Positions 37,241 through 48,663 of a DNA stretch of 64,000 nt are shown in pieces. Source of the stretch: Leucaena leucocephala. Taxonomy: Eukaryota; Streptophyta; Magnoliopsida; Fabales; Fabaceae. The position numbers and the translations under genes are program-made. The notes under the pieces are model-generated. The model had not been told where the DNA came from and ran no database searches. It saw nothing but the letters and a program-made list of their open reading frames with translations. The stretch spans positions 11,798,001 to 11,862,000 of the forward strand of contig CM073545.1 in the NCBI GenBank assembly GCA_037074615.1, given 5' to 3'. Positions within the stretch are counted from its first letter, which is position 1; every line of letters starts with the position of its first letter.

Positions 37241-39908
37241 GTGCAGGGGTGAGGGTTTATTTTAAATTTTTCATCCGTGAAATTACCATCTTACCCCTCT
37301 GAATTTCCTTCACCTGCCCGACGTCCTTCCCCATTTTTTTTTTCCTTTCTCTGCAAGGCGTCATCCCGTGTCGGCAGAAGGAAATGGCGCATGCAGTAGG
37401 TGGGGGAAGATTTGGGGTCAGCGTGCGGCGCGGAGGTTTAGTACACGGCACGGCAGGTCGTGGTTGTTTCCTTTAAGTCCGTGACTTTCCTTCTCCATTT
37501 CTTCATTTTCTCTGTCGACGGTGGGTTTCAGCGAGAGTGAGAGTAGAGGGAAGCCCGGAGTAACTGTCGCGAGTTCCACTGCTGTGAGATTCATCTTCCT
37601 CCCAGTTGATCACCCTGGTAGCCATCGCCATCACCGTCGCCGTGAAGCAGGTTCCCTTGTCACTGTGGTTCTGTGTGGCTGTCGTTACTGTAGCGATTTC
37701 AGAATTTGATTTCCGCCCTGTTGTCGTCGTGGGTCGTTCTGTGGGCCTGTGGGTAATGATGGGAGTTTGTCGTGAGAGGGAAGAGACTTGAGAACTTGAA
37801 GTGTTATCCTTCTGCTTGACTCTGTGGTTCTACTGCAGTGAGTGAAGTGGTAAGTTCCACTTCTTTCCTGTCGTGGCTGTGTCTGTGGAATTCTGTTGTT
37901 TTCTGTTCTTTGTGCTGGGCTAATGCTGCTGCTTTAATACATATGCATATGTCTCTATTTCTGATGGTTAAATGGTGTGTGTACATGTGTGTGTGTGGCG
38001 GACATGTTAGAAAAGAGTGAGAAGAGGAAACAGAAACAGAGAAGGAATAGAAGGGGATTTTGCTGTGTTGCGTATTGCTGAGTATGTGTGTGTGTTGCTA
38101 CTGTTGTATAGCAGAATGTGTATATATGTATGATCTGTGGTATTTGGGCTGAGGAAATCGAAAGAAAAAGAGAAGGAATGTGAATTGATCCGACTGGATG
38201 TGTTGGTGTGGTTGCTGTTTTGGTGCTTGTGCATGTGTGAACAAAGAAAGAGGGGTCATAATGCATGTGGTGTGACAGTATATGATTATATGCCTAAATG
38301 AATTGCCTTGATTGGCTGTCTTGATGTATATACATGTCACTGTGGAGTTGGAAAACATGTGTATATATATACATATATGAACGTGAAGTTGGGGTTCATG
38401 GTTTAGAGAATTGTGCTGCTGTATGGGAAGTTAAATAGCATATGTATGTGTATATATATGTTTATGGTGCTGCTGGTATGATTTAGCTTGGGAAAAGAAA
38501 GGGAGGATACTGTGTTATGTGTGTGTGTGTGTGTGTATATATATGTTGATATGTTCTGGGAAGGAGAATAAGATAAGTAAGTCAAGTATATATATGTAGG
38601 TTTGTGTCTCGGCCAACTTGGATACATAAGGGAAGAGTTGTTGTTTGGTGTTTCAAAATCTGGTTCTAGTGAAGGGAGAGGGAGCTATAAGTGAAATAAT
38701 CATGGAGGGCTGTGAGATAAAACTTAGGCAAACAATATATCACATTGCTGATGAGAAAATGTCGCTGCATGTTCAGTTGATTGGATGCTATAATAATGAA
38801 TAATTGCTTTAGCTCTTTAATATAGTCTTTGACCTTTAGCATTGGAATTAGTTGCTGTCCGAATTTTTAGAAAATATACAAGGGCTTAATTGCTAAAGGA
38901 ATTAAATGGAATATGTGCCGATGGGTTGTTTGAGAAAGAATATTTGATGGATTTAGATTCTAGATATCTAAAGATGAAAATGTCATAGTACTATTATGCC
39001 CAAATATGACATAAATATACTAAGTGGACATAAACCGCTTCTAGGAAACATTTAAAGAGGTGTTAGAATCAATGGCATGGGAATTCAAGCTTGATTTATT
39101 TCCTATGTCGTGGCTTGTTTGTATGAACATGTTAGAGATGATTGTGGAGGTTTTAAACCTTTGCAAAGGTCGTGTTTAAGGTTTATTTAGAAATGAATAA
39201 GTGTTTTAATCAATTTAATAGTGGCCAAGACATGTCAATGAGGATGCCTCTCTGATTGGTTATAGATTAAGGAAGTGGTTGGTTGATAGTTTAGGAGCTT
39301 ACGTATTGAATCTTTATTAAATGGTTGATGGTGTGTAATGAATTGAAATATCATATTAAGGATGATTTATTTCTGTTGAAGCTTTGAATAGAATGTTAAT
39401 ATATTGTTTCGGGATATCAGGGAATTGAGAAGTGAAAATAATTGGAAGTTGATTGACTGAAAAGAGTAAAGGTTAAGGAGCGTGACAGGTGAGTGAATAA
39501 CGTCCCTAAACTTTGAGATTTTTAAATATAATCAGTTTTTGACATATTTATTACATGTGAATTTTATCACGAATTACGAGAAAAGAATTGTGAACTCATG
39601 ACTTTATATATTTAGTTATTTGATATTTCAATCAAAAGTTGATTTTCAGCATGATTTGCGAAAAAGCGAGCATATGAATTCATGGTTTTAAATGTTGAGA
39701 ATGGATATTTCATTATTGCATACTTGTTCATATGGATTGACAATCATGGTTTGATGATTTATCGAAAATGTTCATGCTGGGGAAGTTTCATGATTATGAA
39801 TGATTTTAATGGAAATTGTTGCATTGAAAAATGTTATGATTATTAAATGTTAAATGACCCCATGCATGATTGAAAGGTTTTTGAGGACGGAAGACAGAAC
39901 GCTGGTTA

Positions 39909-39927
39909 CTAACAGCAGTACTGTTAG
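39909..39927 (+). repeat. Dyad motif upstream of the 28-bp array in LTR A
   Basis: CTAACAGCAGTACTGTTAG: 7-bp arms CTAACAG/CTGTTAG around a 5-base centre. The same dyad, with few changes, is at 32506-32524 (F), 56533-56551 (E), 36597-36615 (H), 43021-43039 (G), and near 24837 (I) and 26345 (K). Confidence 0.75.
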
Positions 39928-39963
39928 TCCTTGGTGCACCATGGTTAAACCCGAGCTCGACGG

Positions 39964-40159
39964 ACATTCGTGGGTCTTGTACTCGCGCCTGTTATTCGTG
40001 GGTCTTGTACTCGCGCCTGTTATTCGTGGGTCTTGTACTCGCGCCTGTTATTCGTGGGTCTTGTACTCGCGCCTGTTATTCGTGGGATTTATTCTCGCGC
40101 CTGTTATTCGTGGGATTTATTCTCTCGCCTGTATTTCTTGGGTTTTATATCTATGCCTG
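39964..40159 (+). repeat. 28-bp tandem array in LTR A, seven units
   Basis: Seven head-to-tail 28-bp units of the form 'ttattcgtggg..tt.t.ctcgcgcctg'. Units 2-4 are identical; the last two are degenerate. Shorter or decayed arrays sit at the same place in F (32561-32672), E (about 56580-56700), H, G, I and K. Confidence 0.9.
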
Positions 40160-42267
40160 TTTTACGTGGCCTCGAGTCACGACGGATTGGTTAGTTACCT
40201 TCGTGGACTGTGTGTCCACGCCTGTTTCGTTCTGTCGAAGTCCTACGGAAAAAGAGATATTTTGAAATGATTGTTTTAAACAGATTTTCTGAAAAGAAAA
40301 CGTTTACTGAGTTATTCGTTATGAATTATGAAACTATATGCGTTATGTTTAAAGGTATTGAAATTCAATTATTGTTGAAGTTCTACGGAAAAGTGTTTGA
40401 CTTGAAATGATTGTTTTGAAATGTTCAAGAAATAAAGTGTTTACTTTCATGAAATGAAGTTTACTGAAAAAAATTGCATTGAATTACGAAATATTATGAT
40501 TTATATTTAAACATGCTGAAATTATTTATTTTCACATTTCAAACTATATTTTTGGGACGTTATTCACGAGTAGATTATTTGGCTTCAGATAGTGCAGTTT
40601 ACCCTATTCCTCCAGCTGAGCAGTGAAGAGCCTCACGTTTGATCCGACGCAATTGTTTTGGCACGTTGAATTTTGAAGTAATTATATTTTCTGAAATACA
40701 TGTATTATTTTACTAAAGGGTTAGATGCTCCACCTAACTTATAGATAAATTTCTGGTTTCGTATTCTGTGCCGGTCACTGTTCAAATTTCGGGACGTGAC
40801 ACCTAAATTTCCAAAATAATATGTTCAATCAGAAAATACGCCTCATCACCTTAATGCCAATACTAATTATTACCACCACCACACAAATCCCTAAACATTT
40901 AAATATCCCAGCAAACCCTTTTCTTTTTCCAACAAAATACTTCCATTAACTTCCCAACTCCCTTATTCATATACTTACGGACATATATATATACATGTCC
41001 ACAATTCAGCTTAATCCAAACACAACATCCCACAGAAATGCTTCTGGTTCCTCATTCCAGCTCTTTCCAGAAACAGTCACCATCAAACATATATACCCAC
41101 ACATATATCCCAAACATTTTAGCGTACATATGTGTATATATCATAATAGCAGCACCTATACCCATACAACATGTTTAGACCGCCATTTCCTTTCTGTTTT
41201 CTCAAAACAGAAACCCCAAGCATACACTGCAACACATACACACCGCAGAGTCCACATCTTCTTCCCTTCTCTATTTTCTGTTTCCACACTTCTCTCCCTT
41301 CCAAACAGTAGCAACACACACATACACTGTAGCACACAACACAACAGAATGCACACCTCCCTTCGTTCCCCTGTTTTCCTCCATATTCCTAAAAATAGAA
41401 GCAGAGCACACGATAACAGCACAATCACACACATACACGTATGCACACCATTCAGCACAACAACACCAAAAATCACTCAGTAGCATTACCCCATATTGTT
41501 GAACAGAAAATGGCAGAAATCCCAGACAGCCACGGCAACAGGGAAAGAGAAAAAGAAGTGGAACTTACCACTTCACGCACGGCCACAGAACCACAGGACT
41601 CAAGCAGAAGAATGACAACCCAAGCTCCTTAGGTCCCTTCTTTCCACCACTCCTGGAAGTTTTCCTGAAGTAGAGCGACGGAGGCACATTGCACAAAACA
41701 GAGTGAGCTTTCTACTCACGGCAGTCACCCAAAAGGAGGAAGGAAGAAACTGAATTGGAATTAGGTTGAAGGAGCTTACCATCGATCTCCACACGCCCCA
41801 GAACCACCCACGGTAACAGCAAGGCGGAGATCGAATTCTGGAATTGCTACAGTAATCGTAACCCAGAACCGCGACAAGGCAACCAGCTTCACGGCGACAA
41901 CGATGGCTACCAGGGTGATCAACTAGGAGGAAGATGAACTCACGGCAATGGAAACTCGGACAATTACACAGGACTTCCCTCTGCTCTCACTCTCGTTGTA
42001 ACCTCACCGCCGACGGAAAATGAAGAAATGGGGAAGGAACGTCACGGACTTTAAAGGAAACTACAACAACATGTCGTGCCGTTCACTTCATCTTCACGCC
42101 GCTCACCTACTCCATTTTTCCCCCACGGCATCGCCTACGCCCTACGCCTGAAATGCGACGCCACAGGAGAAAATGAAGAGAGGAGGGTCGGGAAGGTGAA
42201 GAAATTCAGAGGGGAAAATAGTAATTTTGCACCCTAAAAATAAAAGAAAACCCCCCCAGACTGCAGA

Positions 42268-42330
42268 CGCTGGGAATCGAACCGAAGACCTCAGGATTTC
42301 TGGCGTCACTTTCAACCACTCAGCTAACCT
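42268..42330 (-). ncRNA. tRNA-like A-box/B-box segment in LTR H
   Basis: Minus strand: A-box TAGCTGAGTGGTT (42314-42326) and perfect B-box GGTTCGATTCCC (42272-42283), 85 bp from the 5' terminus of H. Confidence 0.55.
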
Positions 42331-44744
42331 TAACTCTTATGACAAATATGCACGAAATAATATTTATACCAATTGAATTGCTTACATAAGAAATCCTGCA
42401 GGGTCATTACACAAATATTTTTCAAAATAACTAGAATCTTATCTATAGACTAGGTGGAGCATTTAAACTTTAACCAAAATAATACAAGTATTTCATAAAC
42501 TTATAATTATATTATAGGTAGATAAATCCAAAAATCAATGCTTTGGATCCGACGCAAGGCTCTTCACTGTTCAGCTAGAGGAATAGAGTATACAGCACTA
42601 TCTGAAGCCAAAATAATTTAGCAATGAATAAGGTCCCAAAAATATAATTTAAAGTGCAGAAGGAAACAATTTCAACATGTTTAGATGTAAATAATAACAC
42701 TTTATAATTAAATACAAATAATCTAGTAAAACATTTTATTTTAGGAAATCCATTTAAAACATTCATTTCAAAACAATCCTTTTTCCGTAGGACTTCAACA
42801 GAATGAAAATAAGCGTGGGCACACCGTCCACGAGAGTAAATAACCAATCCGGTGCGGCTCAAAGCCACAAAACAAGTGCAGATATGAAACCCATGAATAA
42901 CAGGCGTAGGTACAAGACCTACGGATAACAGGCGCGAGAATGAATCCCACGAATAACCAGCGTGAGTACTATGCTCACGAATATCCATCGAGCTCGGGTT
43001 TAACCATGGTACACCAATGACTAACAGTACTGCTGTTAGTAACCAGCGTTATGTATTCGTCCTCTCCGAAAATATTTCCAAGTATGCGTGGGGTCAACTT
43101 AGCATTCAATGATCACAACACTTTCAAATGCAATAATTTTCACTAAGAATACTTCAAAATCACAAAACCCCAGCATGAACATCAAAATAAAATATCAAAA
43201 GATTTATTCAATGCATATGGAACAATTGTTCAAATAATGAAATTCAATATACCATTACAACAATCTTTTTCCAAAACTCCCTTTATTCATTTCCACACAT
43301 AACTTGATCACATAATAAACCAATTGAAAGGAAAATCATTACTAACAATTAACGACATTAATTTATATAGTTGCCTTTCATAAATCATACGTAAAGATTA
43401 ATATTTTAAATAAAATATATTAAGTAATCAAATATTATAAAAATAATATCATTTTAATGGGACGTTATTCACTCACCTGTAATACTCCAATAATTTACTC
43501 CTGCTCTATATTTCAGAACAAAATTCTCCCCTTATTTTTCTAAATTTTCTGAAAGTAAAATATTCCATCAATAAATATCCTCCATCTCCTTTTGTACCAA
43601 AAACTATTTTCTTCATAACACTTGAAATATGAAAAACCACAACCTTTAACTTTGAAAATTTTCAAACTTTATAACCATACTTAATTTCAAAAGTCTCTAC
43701 CAAATTTCATATTCTTTCATTCAGCTTAACACCCATACTTCAATAATTATTCCAAATATAAATCCAACATCTCACATCATATAGACATGTAATCATCAAT
43801 TTCTCTATACCCTTCAATTCCAACAATTAACTTCCATTAGTTTTTAGTTCAACTATTCTCTCTCCAAAACTTAAACCAAATCCAGGGTACACAACAGTCC
43901 AATCTTATTCACACACACACATATATACACACACACACATATGCTGTCCAAAACCATTTCCCTATAGGTTCAAACACGCACACACCAGCAGAAAATTTCC
44001 AAACTACCAAGACAGCGATATATATATACATATACACGATGTTATCTGTCCAAAACCATTCCCTACAGTAACAATGTCCACAACAGCACATCGTCGTCTA
44101 TTTTATTTATTATTTATAGTAGCTACAGTGCACATACAGATTCAACTTTCTCCATTACTACTCACAGACTTGGCAATCAGGGAAGGAAAATCTAATCTTT
44201 TAAACACAACCAACAAGAGTTAACCGAGAGGAAGGATGTACAACTTACCACTCTCCTACAGTATTACACCGAGGCAGAGAAGGAAGCTGAAGATCTACAG
44301 TAGCTACAGTACCCAACTTGCAAGGCGACGACAGTAATTGTGGACATGAAACAGCACAATGGTGACTCGTGACAGCAGCCACAGTGCACTCATCAATGAT
44401 GCTAGCGGCAACAGCTTGAACAACGGAGGTTGACGAAATCAGGAGACCCCGTGCAGGCACCCAGACCCTTCTACTGTCAAGATCCACACAACGAGGAAGA
44501 ACACCACGAAAGCAACAATCATAGGTTACAACATAGACAATGGCGGCGAACAACGATAGCTACACGGAGACGGAGGGAAATGAGCTCCCTGCAATGACAA
44601 ATCTCAAGACTCGTGAAGCTTCTCTGAGGTTCCCTTTCACTGATATTGACAGAAATGAGAGGAGGAGAAGCTGCAGAAATAAAAATTATGCAGAGGGGCA
44701 ATTTCATGCAGTGGCTGAAAAATAAAATTTCACTTTTGCAGGTG

Positions 44745-44805
44745 CTGGGATTCAAACTCTGTACCTTAAGTTTAACTATACTGTCTCTAACCACTCAGCC
44801 ATCCA
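44745..44805 (-). ncRNA. tRNA-like A-box/B-box segment in LTR G
   Basis: Minus strand: A-box TGGCTGAGTGGTT (44789-44801) and B-box-like GTTTGAATCCC (44748-44758; one C-to-T change from GTTCGAATCCC), 90 bp from the 5' terminus of G. Confidence 0.5.
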
Positions 44806-44891
44806 ATTCCTCTTGTGATATCCTTGCCAGAAAATATATATATCCTTTAATAAATTAATATCATAACTGAGTATTTTCTAGGGTCATTACA

Positions 44892-45534
44892 CCTTATAAC
44901 TTGGACTCTTATATACTTGTCTTGAATAGAACATAACCGAAAGATAGCTGGATTATTTCAAACACATATTTCCAATGCAAGCACGCTAATTTTCCTCACT
45001 TGTTGCCAATGGACAGAATATCTAAGGAAGTATCATGAGTCCTGGGAAGGTGACCTCGAAAGAGGGATCTTATAAAGCCTTAGAATCTCAATTGAACAGT
45101 AAGTTTTTAGGGTGTAGTTTTCCAAAGACTTATGCCCGTTACAACAGTTCTTTCATTGAAAGCCCCATATTCACAAAGAGGGTTACCCATCATGGAGGGT
45201 TCAAACCAGAAGCGAAGTGAAGTGTCATGGTGTGGAATAAGTTCTAAGAGTTCTCCCTCATAATATACTAGTCTTTTGGGATATAGCTCTCCCTTTGAGC
45301 TTGTGTTCATTACAACAAATGCAAAGTTCACAATATAATGACAAATTTTCCAATAACTTGCAGTAGGTATGGGTAGCCAGAGTACAACTGCCCCACAAGT
45401 TCTATGATAGAAGACTGCTTCAATTCTAGGTACTTAAGCCTAATCTCTCTTCTCTCTTCTGCTAAGTAAAGTCTCAAACAATTCCAAAATCAGGGCTTTT
45501 AGGGCTTGCAACTTGGCAAGGTTTATAGATAAAT
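44892..45534. other. Intergenic, no gene identified
   Basis: Frames on both strands at 45035-45331 (61 and 74 codons) do not resemble a family I recognise. Confidence 0.4.
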
Positions 45535-45734
45535 AAAGGGTTTATATAATGTTTAGATTTTATAGTTTGCCCTCATTTTGGTTTTGATCCTTATAGTTTC
45601 ACACTATATGTTTTAGTCTCTTAAGGGGTAAAATGATCCATATTTTTATTAAAATATTAGACTGAAAGAAACTTGAAGGACTAAAACCTATAGTTTGAAG
45701 CTGTAGGCACTAAAATTAAAATAAGGACCAATCA
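45535..45734. mobile_element. MITE-like palindromic repeat, second copy of the 1621-1851 family
   Basis: 'tttgatccttatagttt..ttttagtctctt' on the left recurs inverted as 'ggactaaaacctatagtttg' and 'aataaggaccaatc' on the right. The layout matches 1621-1851. Confidence 0.45.
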
Positions 45735-45742
45735 TTATATTA

Positions 45743-46324
45743 AAGGTAAAGGTTCATCCAACACCCCAAACTAATTTCAGATGAGCAATTAACACCCTAA
45801 AGTATTTAATGATGTAATTATCACCCTTAAACTAATTTTAGAGGTACAACCAGCATCCTAAAGTATTTAAATTGGTATAATCCCACCTTTTCACTAATAG
45901 AAATACTAATTTATGTCCGATCCATGTCACAAAATTTTTTTAATTCAACACATTATTATTTAAAATGTCACATTTGTCATATTGTTTAAAAAAAGGTACT
46001 GAATAAACCCTAAAATTGACATTGTATATAATTCATATGTAAAGATTGAGAAATTTTATGGTTTATTTAGTGCAATTTATTAAAAAATATTACACATATG
46101 GCCTTTTAAACAATAATATGTCAAAATAAAAAGTTTATATGGCATGTATCAAATAAAAGTTTGTATTTTTATTAGCAAAGGGGCAAAATTGCAACAATTT
46201 AGATACTTCATGATATTAATTGTACCTCTAAAATTAGTTTGGAGTGCTAATTGCACCTTTAAATACTTTAGGGTGTTAATTGCTCCTCTAAAATTAGTTT
46301 TGGGTGTTGGATGAACCTTTACCC
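45743..46324. mobile_element. Long-TIR non-autonomous DNA transposon
   Basis: 582 bp with inverted ends of about 165 bp (45743-45910 and 46160-46324), both opening GGTAAAGGTTCATCCAACACC. Flanking 8-mers are identical, TTATATTA at 45735-45742 and 46325-46332. Each arm contains two tandem degenerate units built on 'aattaacaccctaaagtattt'. Long arms suggest a Mutator-type MITE (usual TSD 9 bp) and the 8-bp TSD suggests hAT, so the superfamily is open. No coding sequence. Confidence 0.85.
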
Positions 46325-46530
46325 TTATATTAGTCCACAAAGGAAAGAACGGGCATGATGAGTTTCTAAACCTTGAGAAGAAGAATGATTTGCCAGCACA
46401 AGAATCACGTATAATTCAGCCTCGGCTCCTTAAAATGCATATAAAACTTGCAAGAGATCTACAGAAAATATGACTGTGTTTTGTTTGGTTTATTAGAGTC
46501 AACAGAATAATTAAGAGTCAATGAATATAA

Positions 46531-47934
46531 TTTTCTTTTATTTCAAAGAGATTCGATCGATGGATTTTATTCCCTTTCAAGACCTTCTTGATTAAACCAC
46601 CTGGATCTAGTTTCCATACTCTTCAGGAGGTGCTAATCAACCAAACGCACCGTTTTAATAAAAGAATGAAGAATCTTAGCCATTCATTGAGGGGAGATCA
46701 AAGCAGTTTGTTGAAGGTTTGTTTCTAGGGCCTTTGCGTTTGCATCCCTACCATATTGAAAAGGTTGGGATACAAGAACAGGAGGGAATTACAAGGAAGG
46801 GCAACTGAAGGTTCTCAAGTATGGGATGCCGTGGGGGAAGATGGAGGAGTTTCTAAAACCTCTCTGATGCATTGCGAAAAGGTTCTCTCCTCTCTGAATG
46901 AATATTTTGGAATAGAGGAAGTTGAGTCTCTTGTGGGGAAGAAAAAGCTTCACTTGAATCAGAGTAGAGAAGGTGAAGACTGATGCCCCGTTTGATATCA
47001 TGGAAGAGTTTTTGGGAAAGTAGAAGTGAAAGCTAGAAGTAAGGTTAAAAGTTTATTTTGTACGCCCATGGAACTAGGATATATTTTTAATTAATATATT
47101 AATTGTAAATATAGAATTACCAATATACCCTTAACAAGAAAAAAACCCTAGCCTCCACCTAAGTCAGCCATAACCACCCTATAACAACCACCAGCCTCCA
47201 CAAAAACTACCGGCGGCCACCATGGGAACCATCACGGGATACCATCAGCCATCAACAATCAACAATAATGGAAAGAGACTATCAAGACGTATAACCAATG
47301 AGCATGGCGAGATATGAACTCCAAAAGCAAGATTTGGACCATGACAACGACTCAGATATGAACTATGATGAGATCTAGACCACGGTGACAAGAATCAAGG
47401 ATGAGAAATGAAGAGTGTAATAAATAATTGCGAACAAAACTGAGGTCAGAAGTTGAATGATTTGGGTTCATGAGAAGGAGATCATCGCCGTTGCCGCTGA
47501 GTAAGGAGAAGATGAGGTCTCGTGGTGAGTATAAGGAGCTGTCGAGGAAGGGAGAAGATGAGATCTGGTGGTGAGTGAGGACCCGTCGAATAAGGGAGAA
47601 TATGAGAAGGGGACGACGGAGGCAAAGTGGACGCTGGATGGGGAGGGAAGGGAGGCCGTCAATGTGAGTAAGAAGAGGGGTGAGATAGGGTTATAAGTTG
47701 GATGAGTAAAATTGCCAATTGATAGAATAATTGGGGTACAATAGTCATGTTCCATGGGACTTCCCAAAGAACCCACTTTTGATAAAAGTGGAAGTAGAAG
47801 TGAGGTGGCTTCCACCTTACCAAACATACAAAAATCTTAATTCCATTTTCACTTCCCACCCCTTAGTTCCATGCTACCAAACGGGGCATGAAGGAGGGGC
47901 GAAAGAGCTAGTGAAAGCATTTGAGGATGGGTGA
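46531..47934 (+). pseudogene. Decayed gene fragment of unknown family, split by a TIR element
   Basis: An open frame from 46531 contains QEVLINQTHRFNKRMKNLSH and SLRGDQSSLLK. It meets a TAG at 46726-46728 and continues in the same frame through PTILKRLGYKNRRELQGRA, SLMHCEKVLSSLNEYF and GIEEVESLVGKKKLHLN. A one-base frameshift near 46960 then leads, across the 46984-47888 insertion, to GGAKELVKAFEDG and a TGA at 47932-47934. Base composition and residue mix look like true coding DNA, unlike the surroundings. An acceptor-like TACTCTTCAG ending at 46627 may mark an exon start. I do not recognise the protein. Stop, shift and insertion together say it is not functional. Confidence 0.45.
46984..47888. 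mobile_element. TIR element inserted in the gene fragment
   Basis: 905 bp with inverted ends TGCCCCGTTTGATATCATGG and its right counterpart reading TGCCCCGTTTGGTAGCATGG on the minus strand. The 3-bp sequence TGA flanks both sides (46981-46983, 47889-47891). A 3-bp TNA target suits PIF/Harbinger; CACTA elements also make 3-bp copies. No transposase is seen. Confidence 0.7.
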
Positions 47935-47939
47935 CAAAA

Positions 47940-48660
47940 ATGGAAGGACGACCAATTTTAAAATGACCGTGCGTTTCATTTAAATGAAAGTTTCTTGCTT
48001 CAAATTAGTGATGCTCTTGTTCATGTTGCTGAGCATGGTTCCATAATCACCCCCATAGCCATCAAAACATGCAATTGTATTTTTTATATTCATTCATCCA
48101 TTTATTTGTTTGTGTTAGATTTCAAATCCATCCTTGAATCCTATTATCAAGTTTTGAGATTTGTTGTTAACTCTCCTAATATAGGTGTCTCCTATAGGAT
48201 TCAAACTTTAGACTCAAAGGGATCTAGTGGGGTTTTACACCTCTAAACTAACTGTATATTAGTAAATTTATCTTTTCAAAATAGTGATAGTTAAATTATT
48301 ATCTCTATTTTAAATATATTGAGGGAAACAATAGATGGAGATGATCTAGTCATCATCGCTGAAGTCTTGGAACAACCATATTGTGTAACATTAAATTGTC
48401 AGTTTTCAAATATAAGATGTAATAAAAGGTGAAATAGAAACAAGGCAGGGAAAATCTTTGTGTATTTTACTCTTCATATCTATATAAATTTGGATGAATT
48501 ATTTGTGCATGATAAGTAATTGCTATTAAGAAACCACAATTAAATCCTTGATTTCTTTGATAAAAAATAAAGTCGGATAATTAACGAGGAACAGTCAATA
48601 TTCTTATTTGAACGAAAAATACTTCTGAAGTTAAATACGAAAGAATTTATAAAGATAATC
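47940..48660. other. Intergenic, no gene identified
   Basis: A frame at 47995-48246 has no domain I recognise. Confidence 0.4.
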
Positions 48661-48663
48661 TGC

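Larger units (their letters stand above)
37096..40801 (+). mobile_element. Long solo LTR 'A', nested in H
   Basis: Starts TGTAATAGCC and ends CGGGACGTGACA; 3,706 bp; perfect CCTAA repeats at 37091-37095 and 40802-40806. It is the innermost and so the youngest of the three nested elements. It carries every family module: the tRNA-like segment at 37178-37240, the 14-mer at 39493-39506 with a splice-donor-like CAG/GTGAGT-type start, dyad at 39909-39927, seven 28-bp tandem units at 39964-40159, and the inverted 14-mer at 40554-40567. Frames of 60-140 codons inside it are not conserved as proteins between copies. Confidence 0.85.
35758..42411 (-). mobile_element. Long solo LTR 'H', nested in G and interrupted by 'A'
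   Basis: 5' terminus TGTAATGACCC at 42411 (minus strand) and 3' terminus ..CGGGATGTGACA at 35758. Perfect CAAAT repeats flank it at 35753-35757 and 42412-42416, and G's LTR continues on each side. Without A it is about 2.94 kb. Modules: tRNA-like segment at 42268-42330, the 14-mer at 36180-36193 and inverted partner near 37012-37025, dyad at 36597-36615, and degenerate 28-bp units at 36360-36560. Confidence 0.82.
34766..44891 (-). mobile_element. Partial LTR retrotransposon 'G': 5' LTR, PBS and leader, interrupted by 'H'
   Basis: Minus strand. The LTR begins TGTAATGACCC at 44891 and ends ..GGGGCGTGACA at 35533; element H (35758-42411) splits it. Without H the LTR is about 2.7 kb. Directly after the LTR comes a PBS-like TTGGTATGAGAGC (35518-35530) and about 750 bp of leader to 34766, where LINE sequence starts. 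This copy shows that the repeat family is an LTR retrotransposon with a tRNA-Met-type PBS; long LTRs and this PBS suit the Del/Tekay chromovirus group, but no pol domain is present to prove it. The junction with the LINE is not explained. Confidence 0.75.

Noticed and set aside
39964..40159. Regularly repeated 28-bp units, considered as a CRISPR-like array
   Set aside because: The units are directly adjacent without spacers, in a plant LTR.
39854..40270. 138-codon frame and two overlapping frames over the 28-bp array
   Set aside because: 28 is not a multiple of three, so the array opens all three frames by repetition; this is not a protein.
40995..41483. 162-codon frame and opposite-strand frames in LTR H
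   Set aside because: Sister LTR A has no equivalent conserved frame; it reads microsatellite-like CACA/ACAT sequence.
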